Source of the DNA: UBA7672 sp030824255
GTDB lineage: Bacteria > Pseudomonadota > Alphaproteobacteria > Caulobacterales > Hyphomonadaceae
DNA length: 64,000 nucleotides
Reading direction: 5' to 3'
Assembly (NCBI GenBank): GCA_942493305.1
Contig: OW818686.1
Span: 3,720,001-3,784,000, forward strand
A program made the translations under genes and the position numbers. Below, piece after piece: positions 8,804 through 18,387 of this stretch. The number at the start of each line of letters is the position of its first letter. The first letter of the stretch is position 1. The notes beneath the pieces were generated by a model that was not told the origin of the DNA, ran no database searches, and saw only the letters and a list, made by a program, of their open reading frames with translations.

Positions 8804-9733
8804 TTACGCTTTCGGCTGAGCGAAAGAGGCAACTTCCGCTGCAAAGTCCGACGCAACTTTCTCGATACCTTCGCCGACTTCATAACGCACGAAACCAACC
8901 AGCTTCACGGGCGTGCCGAATTCCTTGGCGTGTTTCTCGATGAAGTTGCCGACAGTCACGTCCGGATCCATCACGAAGGCCTGCTCGACCAGCACGGATT
9001 CCTGATAGAATTTACGAATCCGGCCTTCGACCATCTTCTCGATAACGTTCGCCGGCTTGCCGGATTCGGCCGCCTGCGCCGTCAGAATCTGCTTTTCCTT
9101 TTCGACCACGGCCGGATCGAGTTCCGCCGTCGTTGCGGCCAGCGGCTTGGCGGATGCAACGTGCATCGCGACCTTGCGGCCGAGGTCGTTCAGGCGCGCC
9201 TTGTCGGCGGTCGATTCGAGCGCGACCAGCACGCCGATCTTGCCCATGCCTTCAGCGGCGACGTTGTGCAGGTAGGTTGCGACAACGCCGTCCTTTACCG
9301 ACAGCCCGGCGGAGCGGCGCAGCGACATGTTCTCGCCGATCTTGGCGACCAGCGCGACAAGCATCTCGCCCATCGTGTTGCCAGCCGACGATGTTGCATG
9401 AAGCGTCTTCGTCGGGTCGCCATCATTCGCCAGGGCAGCTCCGGCGATTTCACGCACGGCGCCCTGGAACTCAGCGTTCTTGCCGACGAAATCCGTTTCC
9501 GAGTTCACTTCGACGACTGCGCCTGCCGTGCCGCTCGTGGCGATGCCGATCAGACCTTCAGCCGCGATGCGGTCTGCCTTCTTGGCGGCCTTGAGGATGC
9601 CCTTCTCGCGCAGCCAGTCGGAAGCGGCTTCGATGTCGCCGTTGTTCTCTACGAGCGCCTTCTTGGCGTCCATCATGCCAGCGCCGGTCTTGTCGCGCAG
9701 CTGTTTGACGAGCGCAGCGGTGATCTCAGCCAT
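8804..9733 (-). CDS. tsf: Elongation factor Ts
   Basis: EF-Ts releases GDP from EF-Tu. The 309-residue protein has the N-terminal UBA-like domain (VKQLRDKTGAGMMDAKKALV), the core motif TDFVGKN that contacts EF-Tu and a full C-terminal dimerisation region. ATG 9733 has AGGAG upstream at normal spacing. It lies downstream of rpsB, as in nearly all proteobacteria. Confidence 0.97.
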   Translation of the reverse strand: MAEITAALVKQLRDKTGAGMMDAKKALVENNGDIEAASDWLREKGILKAAKKADRIAAEGLIGIATSGTAGAVVEVNSETDFVGKNAEFQGAVREIAGAALANDGDPTKTLHATSSAGNTMGEMLVALVAKIGENMSLRRSAGLSVKDGVVATYLHNVAAEGMGKIGVLVALESTADKARLNDLGRKVAMHVASAKPLAATTAELDPAVVEKEKQILTAQAAESGKPANVIEKMVEGRIRKFYQESVLVEQAFVMDPDVTVGNFIEKHAKEFGTPVKLVGFVRYEVGEGIEKVASDFAAEVASFAQPKA

Positions 9734-9819
9734 GAAATGTCTCCTGGGCGTTTGCCTGCGCCGCCGCAGCCATCAGACCGCACGGCGCAAGGCAGGTTCA
9801 ACTGTAGAGCGCCATCACG

Positions 9820-9847
9820 GTATGCCGGCGAATAGGCGCCGGCATAC
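9820..9847 (-). promoter_or_regulatory. Perfect hairpin between rpsB and tsf
   Basis: The rpsB-tsf gap holds an 11-bp perfect inverted repeat, GTATGCCGGCG and CGCCGGCATAC, around a 6-base loop. It starts 13 bases after the rpsB stop. No U-run follows, so it is probably a partial terminator or mRNA-processing element that sets the rpsB:tsf ratio. Confidence 0.5.
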
Positions 9848-9860
9848 ACATGATTACGCG

Positions 9861-10640
9861 TTACGCTTGGGCTTCAGCTTCAGTCGTGACAGCCAGAGCC
9901 GGTTCGTTCACAACCGCGGCTTCGCCCGGATCGGTTCCGCCAGCCATCGACGAGTCAGCCATGCCGTCGAGAACGGCGTCGGCGATCAGGTTACAGTACA
10001 GCTGGATCGCGCGGGCGGCGTCGTCATTGCCCGGGATCGGATAGTCGACTTCCTGCGGATCGCAGTTGGTGTCGATGATCGCCACAACCGGGATGCCGAG
10101 CTTGCGTGCTTCCTTGACGGCGATCGACTCCTTGTTGGTGTCGATCACGAAGATCAGGTCCGGCAGGCCGCCCATGTTGCGGATACCGCCGAGCACGCGG
10201 TTCAGTTTGATCTGCTCGCGCTGGAGACCCAGCAGTTCTTTCTTGGTGAGACCCGAGGACTCGCCGGCTTCCAGCGTCTCGTCGAGTTCGCGCAGGCGCT
10301 TGATCGATCCGGACACGGTGGCCCAGTTGGTGAGCGTGCCGCCCAGCCAGCGGTCGTTCATGAAGTATTGCGCGCAGCGGCCAGCGGCCTCCGCGATCGC
10401 ATCAGCAGCTTGGCGCTTGGTGCCGACGAACAGCACGCGGCCGCCCTTGCCAGCCGTCTCGCGCACTTTGACGAGGGCCTGGTGGAGCAGCGGAACCGAC
10501 TGCGAAAGATCGATGATGTGGATGCCGGAACGCTCGCCGAAGATGAAGGGCTTCATCTTGGGGTTCCAGCGGTGAACCTGGTGGCCGAAGTGGGCGCCTG
10601 CCTCAAGCAGTTGGCGCATAGAGAAGTCGGGAAGTGCCAA
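9861..10640 (-). CDS. rpsB: 30S ribosomal protein S2
   Basis: S2 is a small-subunit ribosomal protein needed for S1 binding. The 259-residue protein begins MALPDFSMRQLLEAGAHFGH, the alphaproteobacterial S2 start, and contains HRWNPKMKPFIFGERSGIHI and the LFVGTKRQA segment. The start codon is TTG at 10640; AGGAG lies at good spacing upstream and no other in-frame start gives the conserved N-terminus. The C-terminus has a short acidic/Ala-rich tail common in this class. Confidence 0.97.
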   Translation of the reverse strand: MALPDFSMRQLLEAGAHFGHQVHRWNPKMKPFIFGERSGIHIIDLSQSVPLLHQALVKVRETAGKGGRVLFVGTKRQAADAIAEAAGRCAQYFMNDRWLGGTLTNWATVSGSIKRLRELDETLEAGESSGLTKKELLGLQREQIKLNRVLGGIRNMGGLPDLIFVIDTNKESIAVKEARKLGIPVVAIIDTNCDPQEVDYPIPGNDDAARAIQLYCNLIADAVLDGMADSSMAGGTDPGEAAVVNEPALAVTTEAEAQA

Positions 10641-10725
10641 TGTAGTCTCCTGATCCGGTTAGCCGCCGCGGACAGAACAGGCTTGCGCCCGCACCGGAAT
10701 GGGTCCGCGTGTCGGAATGGGCGGC

Positions 10726-10754
10726 GATATAGGCGGGTTCTGGACGAGACGCAA
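10726..10754 (-). promoter_or_regulatory. Predicted sigma-70-type promoter of rpsB
   Basis: On the minus strand TTGCGT (10754-10749) and TATATC (10731-10726) are separated by 17 bases. A transcript from here would have a leader of about 80 bases before the rpsB TTG start. Position and spacing fit a housekeeping promoter; it is inferred by eye only. Confidence 0.55.
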
Positions 10755-10799
10755 GCCGGAGCGAGGCGACTGACAGGCTGACAGGTTTTTCCAGCCTTT

Positions 10800-11405
10800 T
10801 CAGTCCTCTACCGCGGCCTGCACACCGCCCCATTGCTCGTCCCAGGCGAGCAGGCTGTTTTCAGCGTCCCGAGCAATAATTTCAATGAATTCAGTGAGTG
10901 ATCCGGCGATCAGCGCCCGCGCCGCATCGTCGTGCCACATGCTGATCACCTGTCCGGACTTGCCCTTGGCCGGCGGATCGACATCGACACACAGATGATT
11001 GCCGCCCCCGTCCCCGCAGAACGGGATCCAGCCGAGTCGCCACCACTCATCGCCCTTGATCGGCCCCTGCGGCTCGCAGTCCTGGCCGTCAGGGACAAAC
11101 TGCTCGCTCCGCAACCCCTCCCAGATCCGCCATTCATCGACGATCCGCGGAGGCGAAAACAGCATCCACCCCGGCAGCACCTGCTGCTCGTCCAGGCTAC
11201 CGGCATGTCGCAGGAGCAGATGGCGCAGGTCGGATGGAAAGCGAAGTTTAAGCGCCTTCTCGGCCTCATTGACCTGCGCCTCGCTGGCGCCCGCAGCAAA
11301 ATAGGTCCTGAACGTGGGATGACCTCGCTCAATCGCACCGAGATATCGCTCCCAGGCGGCGTCGAAGCGCGACGGGTCAAAGGGCTTCTTGCCAAATCCG
11401 AACAT
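10800..11405 (-). CDS. SMI1/KNR4 (SUKH) family protein
   Basis: This 201-residue cytoplasmic protein resembles the SMI1/KNR4 (SUKH) fold. The family pattern is visible: a helix (EAQVNEAEKALKLRFPSDLR) leading to HLLLRHAGS, then the tryptophan-rich GDEWWRLGWIPFCGDGGGNH block and CVDVDPP. SUKH proteins are best known as immunity proteins of polymorphic toxins, but many act as general adaptor proteins. No toxin gene is nearby. Its ATG overlaps the dnaE stop by one base (TGATG), so it is probably translated with dnaE. The actual role is unknown. Confidence 0.75.
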   Translation of the reverse strand: MFGFGKKPFDPSRFDAAWERYLGAIERGHPTFRTYFAAGASEAQVNEAEKALKLRFPSDLRHLLLRHAGSLDEQQVLPGWMLFSPPRIVDEWRIWEGLRSEQFVPDGQDCEPQGPIKGDEWWRLGWIPFCGDGGGNHLCVDVDPPAKGKSGQVISMWHDDAARALIAGSLTEFIEIIARDAENSLLAWDEQWGGVQAAVED

Positions 11406-14400
11406 CAGGCAGCCGCCGGTCGGACCTGATTGACACCCGGCACAGACTTGAACGCCTGCATCGCGCCGAAATCGACGGGGTATTTCCCATCCAGCACAAT
11501 GATGACCACCCGATCGTCATCGAGGGGTATCTCCAAATGGATTCTGCCTAGCGCATTCTTGGACGGGCTTTTCTTGAGGCCCTCTGCAACACTGGCGATC
11601 CTGTCCAGCGGCGCATCAGAGCTGACGCGCACAAGCAACGTCTCATGCGTGCCGACCGACGCCTTCGACAGCTCCGTCACATTGTCCATCGAGAAGCGAA
11701 GCTCCTCATCCACCTTCCGGACACGTACGCGGCAGATAACGCGGGCGCCGACTTCCAGGGTGTCGCGCGAGGCCTGCAGAAGGTCGTCATTGACGAACAG
11801 TTCGTACTCGCCCGACGGATCCGACAACGTGACGATCGCGAACTTGCCGCCGGCCTTTGCGGGCTTTTCAACGCGCGAGCGCACGACGCCGATCATGTCG
11901 AGCGACTGGCGATCCTGCCCCACGATCTCCTTCTCGATCGACAGCGTGATGCGCGACCGCATTGCCCCGGTCAGCAGATCGTCCAGCGGATGGCCGGACA
12001 GGAAGAAGCCGACACTGGAAAGTTCAAAATCAAGGCGCTCGGACTCGCCCCACCCTTCAGCATCCGGCAAGCGCAGGCGCTGTGGCGGATCGTTTGCGAA
12101 CAAGCTCGCCTGGTTGGAATGGCGCTGCTCATCTGCAGCTGATGCAAGTGCTGAAAGCATGGAAGCGGCGGCAAATGCCTTCGCACGGTTCGGTTCCAGC
12201 GCATTGAATGCGCCGGCCTTCGCCAGCGCCTCGAAACAGCGGCGGTTCACAAGGCGCGGATCGACGCGCTCGGCAAAATCCTGCAGGTCCCTGAATGGTC
12301 CATCCTTGCGGGCTTCTTCGACGCATAGCATCGCCGGCTTGCCCACACCCTTGATCGCGCCCAGCGCGTAACGCACAGCGCCGCTTTCCACCGTGAAGTC
12401 AGCGCACGAGTGGTTCACATCCGGCGGAAGCACGGTGATGCCCATGCGTCGCGCCTCCTGGAAGAACACCGCCAGCTTGTCCGTGTTGCCCGCGTCGAGG
12501 CTCATGGATGCCGCGAGGAATTCCACCGGATGGTTCGCCTTGAGCCACGCCGTCTGGTAGGTCAGCAACGCATATGGCGCCGAGTGCGATTTGTTGAAGC
12601 CGTAGTCGGCGAACTTGGCGCAGGCGTCGAACGTGATCTCGGCGTCGGACTCCTTGATACCCTTTGCCAGCGCACCTTCCATGAAACGAACGCGCTGCTT
12701 GTCCATCTCCGCGCGGATCTTCTTGCCCATAGCGCGGCGCAGCATGTCGGCTTCGCCGAATGAGTAGCCGGCCATGTCACGTGCAACCTGCATCACCTGT
12801 TCCTGATAGGTGATGATGCCGAATGTCGGCTCGAGGATCGGCTTCAGCCACGGCGTCAGAGCATCCGTGTAGTAGGTCGTTTCCTCCAGCCCCTTCTTCC
12901 GGCTGCAATAGACGGGGATGTTGGCCATCGGACCCGGACGATACAGCGCCACGAGAACGATCAGGTCTTCGAACCGGTCAGGCACCATGTCGACCAGAGC
13001 CCGCCGCATGCCCTGGCTTTCAACCTGGAACACGCCGACGACGTCGCCCTTCTGGAGCATCTCGTAGGTCTTCGCGTCGTCCAGCGGCAACCGTGCCAGA
13101 TCGACGGTGACCTTCTTGTCCGCGATCATCTTGATCGCCCGGTCGATGACCGTCAGCGTCTTGAGACCGAGGAAGTCGAATTTCACAAGCCCCGCGGCTT
13201 CAGCCCATTTCATGTTGAACTGACTGGCCGGGATATCCGAACGCGGATCGCGGTAGAGACCCACCAGCTCCACAAGCGGCCGGTCGCCGATCACGATGCC
13301 GGCGGCGTGGGTCGATGCGTTGCGGTAAAGCCCTTCGAGTTGCTGGGCGGTCTCGAAGAGGTCCGCCACCTCCTCCTCCGCCTCGATCGCCTCATCAAGC
13401 TTCGGCTCCATCTCCCGCGCTTCAGCCAACGTAGGCGGCTTGGCAGGATTGAACGGTACGAGCTTGGCCAGCTTGTCGACCTGATGGAACGGAAGCTGCA
13501 ACACACGGCCAACGTCACGCAGCACGGCGCGCGCCTGCAGCGTACCGAAGGTGATGATCTGCGAAACGCGATCGGCGCCATATTTGTCGCGCACATACTC
13601 GATCACTTCGCCACGGCGTTCCTGGCAGAAGTCGATGTCGAAGTCGGGCATCGAGACACGTTCCGGGTTGAGGAAGCGCTCGAACAGCAAGCCAAAGCGG
13701 ATCGGATCGAGGTCTGTGATCGTCAGAACCCACGCCACCAGCGAACCAGCGCCAGATCCCCGGCCGGGGCCGACGGGAATGTCATGCGTCTTGGCCCACT
13801 TGATGAAGTCCGACACGATCAGGAAGTAGCCCGGAAACCCCATCCGCTCGATGATGCCGATTTCGTAGGCGAGACGGTCCTCGTAGACGGAGAGCTCAGC
13901 CGCAGGTTGCACGACCTGCAGGCGCGCCTTGAGGCCAGCCTCGGCCTGCGCGCGCAACTCTTCCGCCTCGTTGCGACCAGCCTTGCTATCGAATGGCGGC
14001 AGGATCGGCTTGTGCTTTTTCGGCCGGAAAGCGCAGCGCCTTGCGATCTCAACAGTGGCATCGATGGCTTCCGGCAGATCGGCAAAGGTCGCAGCCATTT
14101 CGGCAGGCGTGCGGAGATACTGCTGTGGCGAGGCGCGGGGGCGATCCGCCTGGCTGACATAGGCTGAGTTGGCGATGCACATCAGCACATCGTGCACCGC
14201 ATGTTGGGTCGGCTTGGCGAAACGCGCATCGCACGTGGCCACCAGAGGCAGGCCCAACTCATAGGCGAGATCGACCAGCACAGGCTCCGCCGCCGCCTCA
14301 TGAGCGAGACCATGGCGCTGCAGTTCGACATAGAGGCGGTCAGGAAAGGCCGCCTGCAACTCTTTCAAGCGCTTGCGGATTTCATCCACCTTGCCCGTCG

Positions 14401-14833
14401 CTGCACGACGATTCAGGAGGCCGTCGGCGCCGCCTGTGAGACAGATGAGTCCTTCGGCATGCTCGAGCAGCGTCGCGAGCGAAACCTGATTGTCATTGCC
14501 AGCCGGCGTCTGGAACGAGATCGACGACAGCTTCATCAGGTTGCGATAACCAACCTCGTTCTGGGCCAGCAGCGCCACCTGGCCGCTCTCCCCCTGCACG
14601 CCCGGCTCCAGCACTGCCAGCGTGAGGCCAGTGATGAACTGCACGCCTTGCTCCGTCAGAGCCTCGGCAAGTTCCAGCGCCGCAAAAAGGTTGGTGTCCG
14701 TCACGGCCACAGCAGGCACGTTTGCGCCAGCTGCCCATTTGGCGAGCTCCTTGGGCCGGATCATGCTCTGCAGCAGCGACAGCGCAGTGCGCACGCGCAG
14801 GTGAATGAAACGCGGGGATTCTTCTGTCGTCAC
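11405..14833 (-). CDS. dnaE: DNA polymerase III subunit alpha
   Basis: This 1142-residue protein is the replicative polymerase. It has an N-terminal PHP domain, the polymerase core with GPGRGSGAGSLVAW and the catalytic aspartates in PDFDIDF, YRPGPM, the FNKSHSAPYALLTYQTAWLK block, and an OB-fold region near the C-terminus. In the PHP domain the usual second histidine of HLRVHS is Arg (HLRVRTALSLL), so metal binding there is probably lost, as in many Gram-negative DnaE proteins that rely on a separate DnaQ. It starts at GTG 14833 behind GGGAGAG. It lies downstream of lolD. Confidence 0.97.
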   Translation of the reverse strand: MTTEESPRFIHLRVRTALSLLQSMIRPKELAKWAAGANVPAVAVTDTNLFAALELAEALTEQGVQFITGLTLAVLEPGVQGESGQVALLAQNEVGYRNLMKLSSISFQTPAGNDNQVSLATLLEHAEGLICLTGGADGLLNRRAATGKVDEIRKRLKELQAAFPDRLYVELQRHGLAHEAAAEPVLVDLAYELGLPLVATCDARFAKPTQHAVHDVLMCIANSAYVSQADRPRASPQQYLRTPAEMAATFADLPEAIDATVEIARRCAFRPKKHKPILPPFDSKAGRNEAEELRAQAEAGLKARLQVVQPAAELSVYEDRLAYEIGIIERMGFPGYFLIVSDFIKWAKTHDIPVGPGRGSGAGSLVAWVLTITDLDPIRFGLLFERFLNPERVSMPDFDIDFCQERRGEVIEYVRDKYGADRVSQIITFGTLQARAVLRDVGRVLQLPFHQVDKLAKLVPFNPAKPPTLAEAREMEPKLDEAIEAEEEVADLFETAQQLEGLYRNASTHAAGIVIGDRPLVELVGLYRDPRSDIPASQFNMKWAEAAGLVKFDFLGLKTLTVIDRAIKMIADKKVTVDLARLPLDDAKTYEMLQKGDVVGVFQVESQGMRRALVDMVPDRFEDLIVLVALYRPGPMANIPVYCSRKKGLEETTYYTDALTPWLKPILEPTFGIITYQEQVMQVARDMAGYSFGEADMLRRAMGKKIRAEMDKQRVRFMEGALAKGIKESDAEITFDACAKFADYGFNKSHSAPYALLTYQTAWLKANHPVEFLAASMSLDAGNTDKLAVFFQEARRMGITVLPPDVNHSCADFTVESGAVRYALGAIKGVGKPAMLCVEEARKDGPFRDLQDFAERVDPRLVNRRCFEALAKAGAFNALEPNRAKAFAAASMLSALASAADEQRHSNQASLFANDPPQRLRLPDAEGWGESERLDFELSSVGFFLSGHPLDDLLTGAMRSRITLSIEKEIVGQDRQSLDMIGVVRSRVEKPAKAGGKFAIVTLSDPSGEYELFVNDDLLQASRDTLEVGARVICRVRVRKVDEELRFSMDNVTELSKASVGTHETLLVRVSSDAPLDRIASVAEGLKKSPSKNALGRIHLEIPLDDDRVVIIVLDGKYPVDFGAMQAFKSVPGVNQVRPAAA

Positions 14834-14884
14834 GCAGCTCTCCCGGTATTCGCCCGCAACATCCGCAATGGATACGCCGCGAAT

Positions 14885-15613
14885 TTAGACCGAGTCGCTC
14901 GCCCCACGTTGGGGAGCCTTCGTCAGCTGCCCTTCATGCAGGGCCAGGACGCGGTCCATGTAGCTCGTCAGCTCCACGTTATGCGTCGCGACGAGCACCG
15001 CCACCCCTTCCTGCTTCGCAATGTCGAAAAGGTTCTGGAAAACCACCCGCGACGTATTGGGATCGAGGTTCCCGGTCGGTTCGTCAGCGATAAGAACCTT
15101 GGGCTTGTTGGCGAGCGAGCGGGCAATCGCGACGCGCTGCTGCTCGCCGCCGGAAAGCTGGCCGGGACGGTGATGGTCCCGCTCGTTGAGACCCATCATG
15201 CGCAGGAGTTCCTGCCCACGTTTGCGCGCCTTGTTCCGCGAAACGCCATTGATCATCAGCGGCGCGGCGACGTTATCGACAGCGTTCAGTTCCGGCAGCA
15301 GGTGGTGGAACTGGTAGACGAACCCCAGCTGCAGGCGGCGCGCCATGGTCCGCGCATCGTCCGACATGGTCAGGGCGTCCTTGCCGCCGAACATCACATG
15401 CCCTGCGTCAGGCTTCTCAAGCAGGCCCGCCACGTGAAGCATCGTGGACTTGCCCGAGCCTGATGGCCCGATCAGGCCAACGATCTCGCCGGCATGCAGG
15501 TCCAGATCCACGCCGCGCAGCACGTGCAGAATGCGGTCGCCCGACTTGTATCTGCGCTCCACATCGCGGAGCGACAGCACAGCCTCGCCTTGGGGAACAA
15601 TCGCTTCGGTCAT
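14885..15613 (-). CDS. lolD: Lipoprotein-releasing ABC transporter ATP-binding protein LolD
   Basis: LolD powers extraction of outer-membrane lipoproteins from the inner membrane. The 242-residue protein has Walker A GPSGSGKST, the signature LSGGEQQRVAIARS, Walker B VLIADEPTGNLD and the H-loop VATHN, all intact. Its ATG overlaps the lolC stop by one base (TAATG), so the two subunits are coupled. Confidence 0.95.
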   Translation of the reverse strand: MTEAIVPQGEAVLSLRDVERRYKSGDRILHVLRGVDLDLHAGEIVGLIGPSGSGKSTMLHVAGLLEKPDAGHVMFGGKDALTMSDDARTMARRLQLGFVYQFHHLLPELNAVDNVAAPLMINGVSRNKARKRGQELLRMMGLNERDHHRPGQLSGGEQQRVAIARSLANKPKVLIADEPTGNLDPNTSRVVFQNLFDIAKQEGVAVLVATHNVELTSYMDRVLALHEGQLTKAPQRGASDSV

Positions 15614-16974
15614 TACTCGAACCTCAGCGCTTCAACGGGGTTGAGCCGCGCCGCCCACATGGACGGGACGACCGACATCAGCAGCGTGACGATGAACGCC
15701 ATGCCGGCCACCCAGCCAACCTCGCCCCACTCCAGCTTCGCCGGCAGCGAATCCAGCTGGTAGATGCTCGGCGGGAAAAGCCCCTCGAACTCGCTGTTGA
15801 AGATGCGGATCACGTCCTCGATGAAATGCTGGATCGGCGCGATGTAGATCGCGCACAGGACCCCCAGCGCCACGCCGATTGCAACGCCCGTCATCCCCAG
15901 CACCGTGCCCGTCATCATGAAGATGCGCACCACGCCCGCGCGCGTCGAACCGATCGTGCGCAGGATAGCGATGTCGCGCGCCTTGTTCTTCACCAGCATC
16001 AGCACGCCCGTGATGATGTTGAGCGCCGTGATCACCACCACGATGAACAGGATCAGCCGCATCACATTCCGCTCGACCTGCAACGCCGTCACATACGTGC
16101 CGTTGCGCGTCAGCCAGCTCTGCATGCGATAGGGGAATTCCGTCTCCAGCCCCTGCTGGAACTTGTCCGCCGCGTTGGCGTCCGCCAGTCGGATACCCAC
16201 CCACGGATAGCCCTGGTCATATCCGAACAGCAGTTTCGAGGACTCGATCGGCAGGAACACCACATACCGGTCGAACCGCTCATTCCCGACGTGATAGATC
16301 GCCGACACCGTATAGGTCTTGGTCCGCGGCGCCGTGCCCAGCACCGTCCGCGCGCCATTCGCCTGCGTCAGCGTAATCTTGTCGCCCACGCCCACGCCCA
16401 GCGCATAGGCGAACGCATCGCCCATCACGATGTCCTGCGACAGCGCGCCTTCGTCCCCGAAGCGATCCAGCGAGCCCTGCCCCACCGGGCTCCGCGGCCA
16501 CTCCGCGCCCGGCGTATCGCGCAGCCGCTGCCCCTCGGCCACGCTCTTGGCGATCAGCTCATTCTTCCGCAGGTCTTCCGGGCGCACACCGCGCACCTGG
16601 ATGCCGTCGCTGCGCCCATAGGCTGACGCGAGCGCCGTGCCCTCATGCATCGGCTCGACATTCTCGACGCCCGGCCGCGTCTTCAGCTCCTCGATCAGCG
16701 TCTCCACCGCGCTCTGCGGCGCGCCGCGCGTGTCGATGAACACATGCGGCTCGAAGCCCACGATCTTGGAGATCAGCTCCAGCCGGAAGCCGTTCATGAT
16801 CGACATCGTCAGGATCAGCGCCCAGACGCCCAGCGTGATCCCGATCACCGACACGATCGAGATGAAGGCAAGGCCGCCATGCTCCCGCTTCGCGCCGAGA
16901 TAGCGCATCGCCAACATGCGCTCGAACGGCCCGAAAGGCCGCTCGACGATACGCTGATCCTTCGCGACGCTCAT
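15613..16974 (-). CDS. lolC: Lipoprotein-releasing ABC transporter permease LolC/E type
   Basis: This 453-residue MacB/FtsX-fold permease has one N-terminal membrane helix (AFISIVSVIGITLGVWALIL), a large periplasmic domain and three C-terminal helices. The motif MSIMNGFR after the first helix is typical of LolC/LolE. At 453 residues it is longer than E. coli LolC or LolE because of an insertion in the periplasmic part (about residues 120-165). Only one permease gene is present, as expected for alphaproteobacteria in which a single hybrid protein forms a homodimer with LolD. Confidence 0.92.
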   Translation of the reverse strand: MSVAKDQRIVERPFGPFERMLAMRYLGAKREHGGLAFISIVSVIGITLGVWALILTMSIMNGFRLELISKIVGFEPHVFIDTRGAPQSAVETLIEELKTRPGVENVEPMHEGTALASAYGRSDGIQVRGVRPEDLRKNELIAKSVAEGQRLRDTPGAEWPRSPVGQGSLDRFGDEGALSQDIVMGDAFAYALGVGVGDKITLTQANGARTVLGTAPRTKTYTVSAIYHVGNERFDRYVVFLPIESSKLLFGYDQGYPWVGIRLADANAADKFQQGLETEFPYRMQSWLTRNGTYVTALQVERNVMRLILFIVVVITALNIITGVLMLVKNKARDIAILRTIGSTRAGVVRIFMMTGTVLGMTGVAIGVALGVLCAIYIAPIQHFIEDVIRIFNSEFEGLFPPSIYQLDSLPAKLEWGEVGWVAGMAFIVTLLMSVVPSMWAARLNPVEALRFE

Positions 16975-16977
16975 TCG

Positions 16978-18309
16978 CTAAGCCTTCCTGGCGGCAAGCA
17001 AACGGTTGATCGCCGCATCCAGCGTCATTTCCTCGCTGCTGCCCACCTTGCGGTTGCGATACTCAACCACGCCGGCCTTCACGCCCTTCGGTCCCACCAC
17101 GATCAGCTCCGGCACGCCGATCAGCTCCATCGTCGAGAACTTGGCGCCGGGCCGATCAGCCGTGTCATCGTACAGCGTGTCCACGCCAGCGTTCTGCAGC
17201 TGCTCGTAAGCGCTGTCGCAAACCTTCGTCACATCGGCATCGTCCGCCCGCAGGCTGACAACGGCGGCCTCGAACGGCGCGACAGCATTCGGCCAGATCA
17301 CGCCACGCTCGTCATGGCTCGCCTCGATGATGGCGCCCACCAGACGCGACACGCCGATGCCGTAGGAGCCCATCTCGGCCGGAATGGTCTTGCCGTCCGG
17401 CGTCGCGATCTCGGCCTTCATCGGCGCGGAATATTTCGTGCCAAAATAGAAGATGTGGCCAACTTCGATCCCACGCGCGGAAAGGCGACGCTCTTCCGGC
17501 ACTTCCTTCTCGAAGCGCGCCTGGTCGTGCATCTCTTCGGTCGCCGCATAGAGGCTGGTGCGCTTTTCCACTTCCGGCAGCAGGTCCTGCCAGAAGTTCA
17601 GGTCCTTGCCCGGCGCCGGCATGTCGACCAGCGCGCTGTCGCAGAACACGGCGCTCTCGCCCGTCTCTGCCAGCACGATGAACTCGTGAGAGAGGTCGCC
17701 GCCGATCGGGCCGGTGTCGGCGCGCATCGGCACAGCCTTCAGGCCCATGCGGCTGAACGTGTTCAGATAGGCGCAGAACATCCGGTAATAGGCCTGGCGC
17801 GCAGCATCCGGCGTCGAGTCGAACGAGTACGCATCCTTCATCAGGAATTCGCGGCCGCGCATAACGCCGAAACGCGGGCGCACCTCGTCCCGGAACTTCC
17901 ACTGGATGTGATAGAGGTTCAGCGGCAGCTGCTTGTACGATTTCACATACGTCCGGAAGATGTCGGTGATCATCTCCTCATTCGTCGGCCCGTAGAGCAT
18001 CTCGCGCTCATGGCGGTCGGTGATGCGCAGCATCTCCTTGCCATACGCGTCGTAACGGCCGGATTCCTTCCAGAGGTCGGCGGACTGGATCGTCGGCATC
18101 AGAAGCTCGACGGCGCCCGCGCGCTCCTGCTCCTCGCGCACGATCTTCTCGATCTTGTGCAGCACGCGCATGCCCAGCGGCAGCCAGGAATAGATGCCCG
18201 CGCCATTCTGCTTGATCATGCCCGCCCGCAGCATGAGCTGGTGCGAGACGATCTGCGCGTCAGCCGGCGCCTCCTTGAGAACGGGCAGGAAATATCTGGA
18301 AAGACGCAT
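16978..18309 (-). CDS. proS: Proline--tRNA ligase, short form
   Basis: ProS charges tRNA-Pro. At 443 residues it is the alphaproteobacterial short type that lacks the roughly 180-residue editing (INS) domain between class II motifs 2 and 3. Class II features are visible: LRAGMIKQNGAGIYSWLPLG, the TNEEMITDIFR stretch, FRDEVRPRFGVMRGREFLMK (motif 2) and GIGVSRLVGAIIE (motif 3). It lies three bases before lolC. Confidence 0.96.
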   Translation of the reverse strand: MRLSRYFLPVLKEAPADAQIVSHQLMLRAGMIKQNGAGIYSWLPLGMRVLHKIEKIVREEQERAGAVELLMPTIQSADLWKESGRYDAYGKEMLRITDRHEREMLYGPTNEEMITDIFRTYVKSYKQLPLNLYHIQWKFRDEVRPRFGVMRGREFLMKDAYSFDSTPDAARQAYYRMFCAYLNTFSRMGLKAVPMRADTGPIGGDLSHEFIVLAETGESAVFCDSALVDMPAPGKDLNFWQDLLPEVEKRTSLYAATEEMHDQARFEKEVPEERRLSARGIEVGHIFYFGTKYSAPMKAEIATPDGKTIPAEMGSYGIGVSRLVGAIIEASHDERGVIWPNAVAPFEAAVVSLRADDADVTKVCDSAYEQLQNAGVDTLYDDTADRPGAKFSTMELIGVPELIVVGPKGVKAGVVEYRNRKVGSSEEMTLDAAINRLLAARKA

Positions 18310-18387
18310 TTTGGGCCCTGAGAAGGTGCAGACAGTCAGAGGCTGATAGCCCCCCGATTGCGCCCGCGCAATGAGGCCGATCTGGGG

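Noticed and set aside
10768..10805. Intrinsic terminator after the SUKH-family gene
   Set aside because: Two imperfect nested stems (GACTGA/TCAGTC and AGGCTG/CAGCCT) overlap the stop codon and are not followed by a U-run, so support is weak.
16645..18321. 558-codon plus-strand frame opposite lolC and proS
   Set aside because: Antisense shadow of two conserved genes without protein features of its own.
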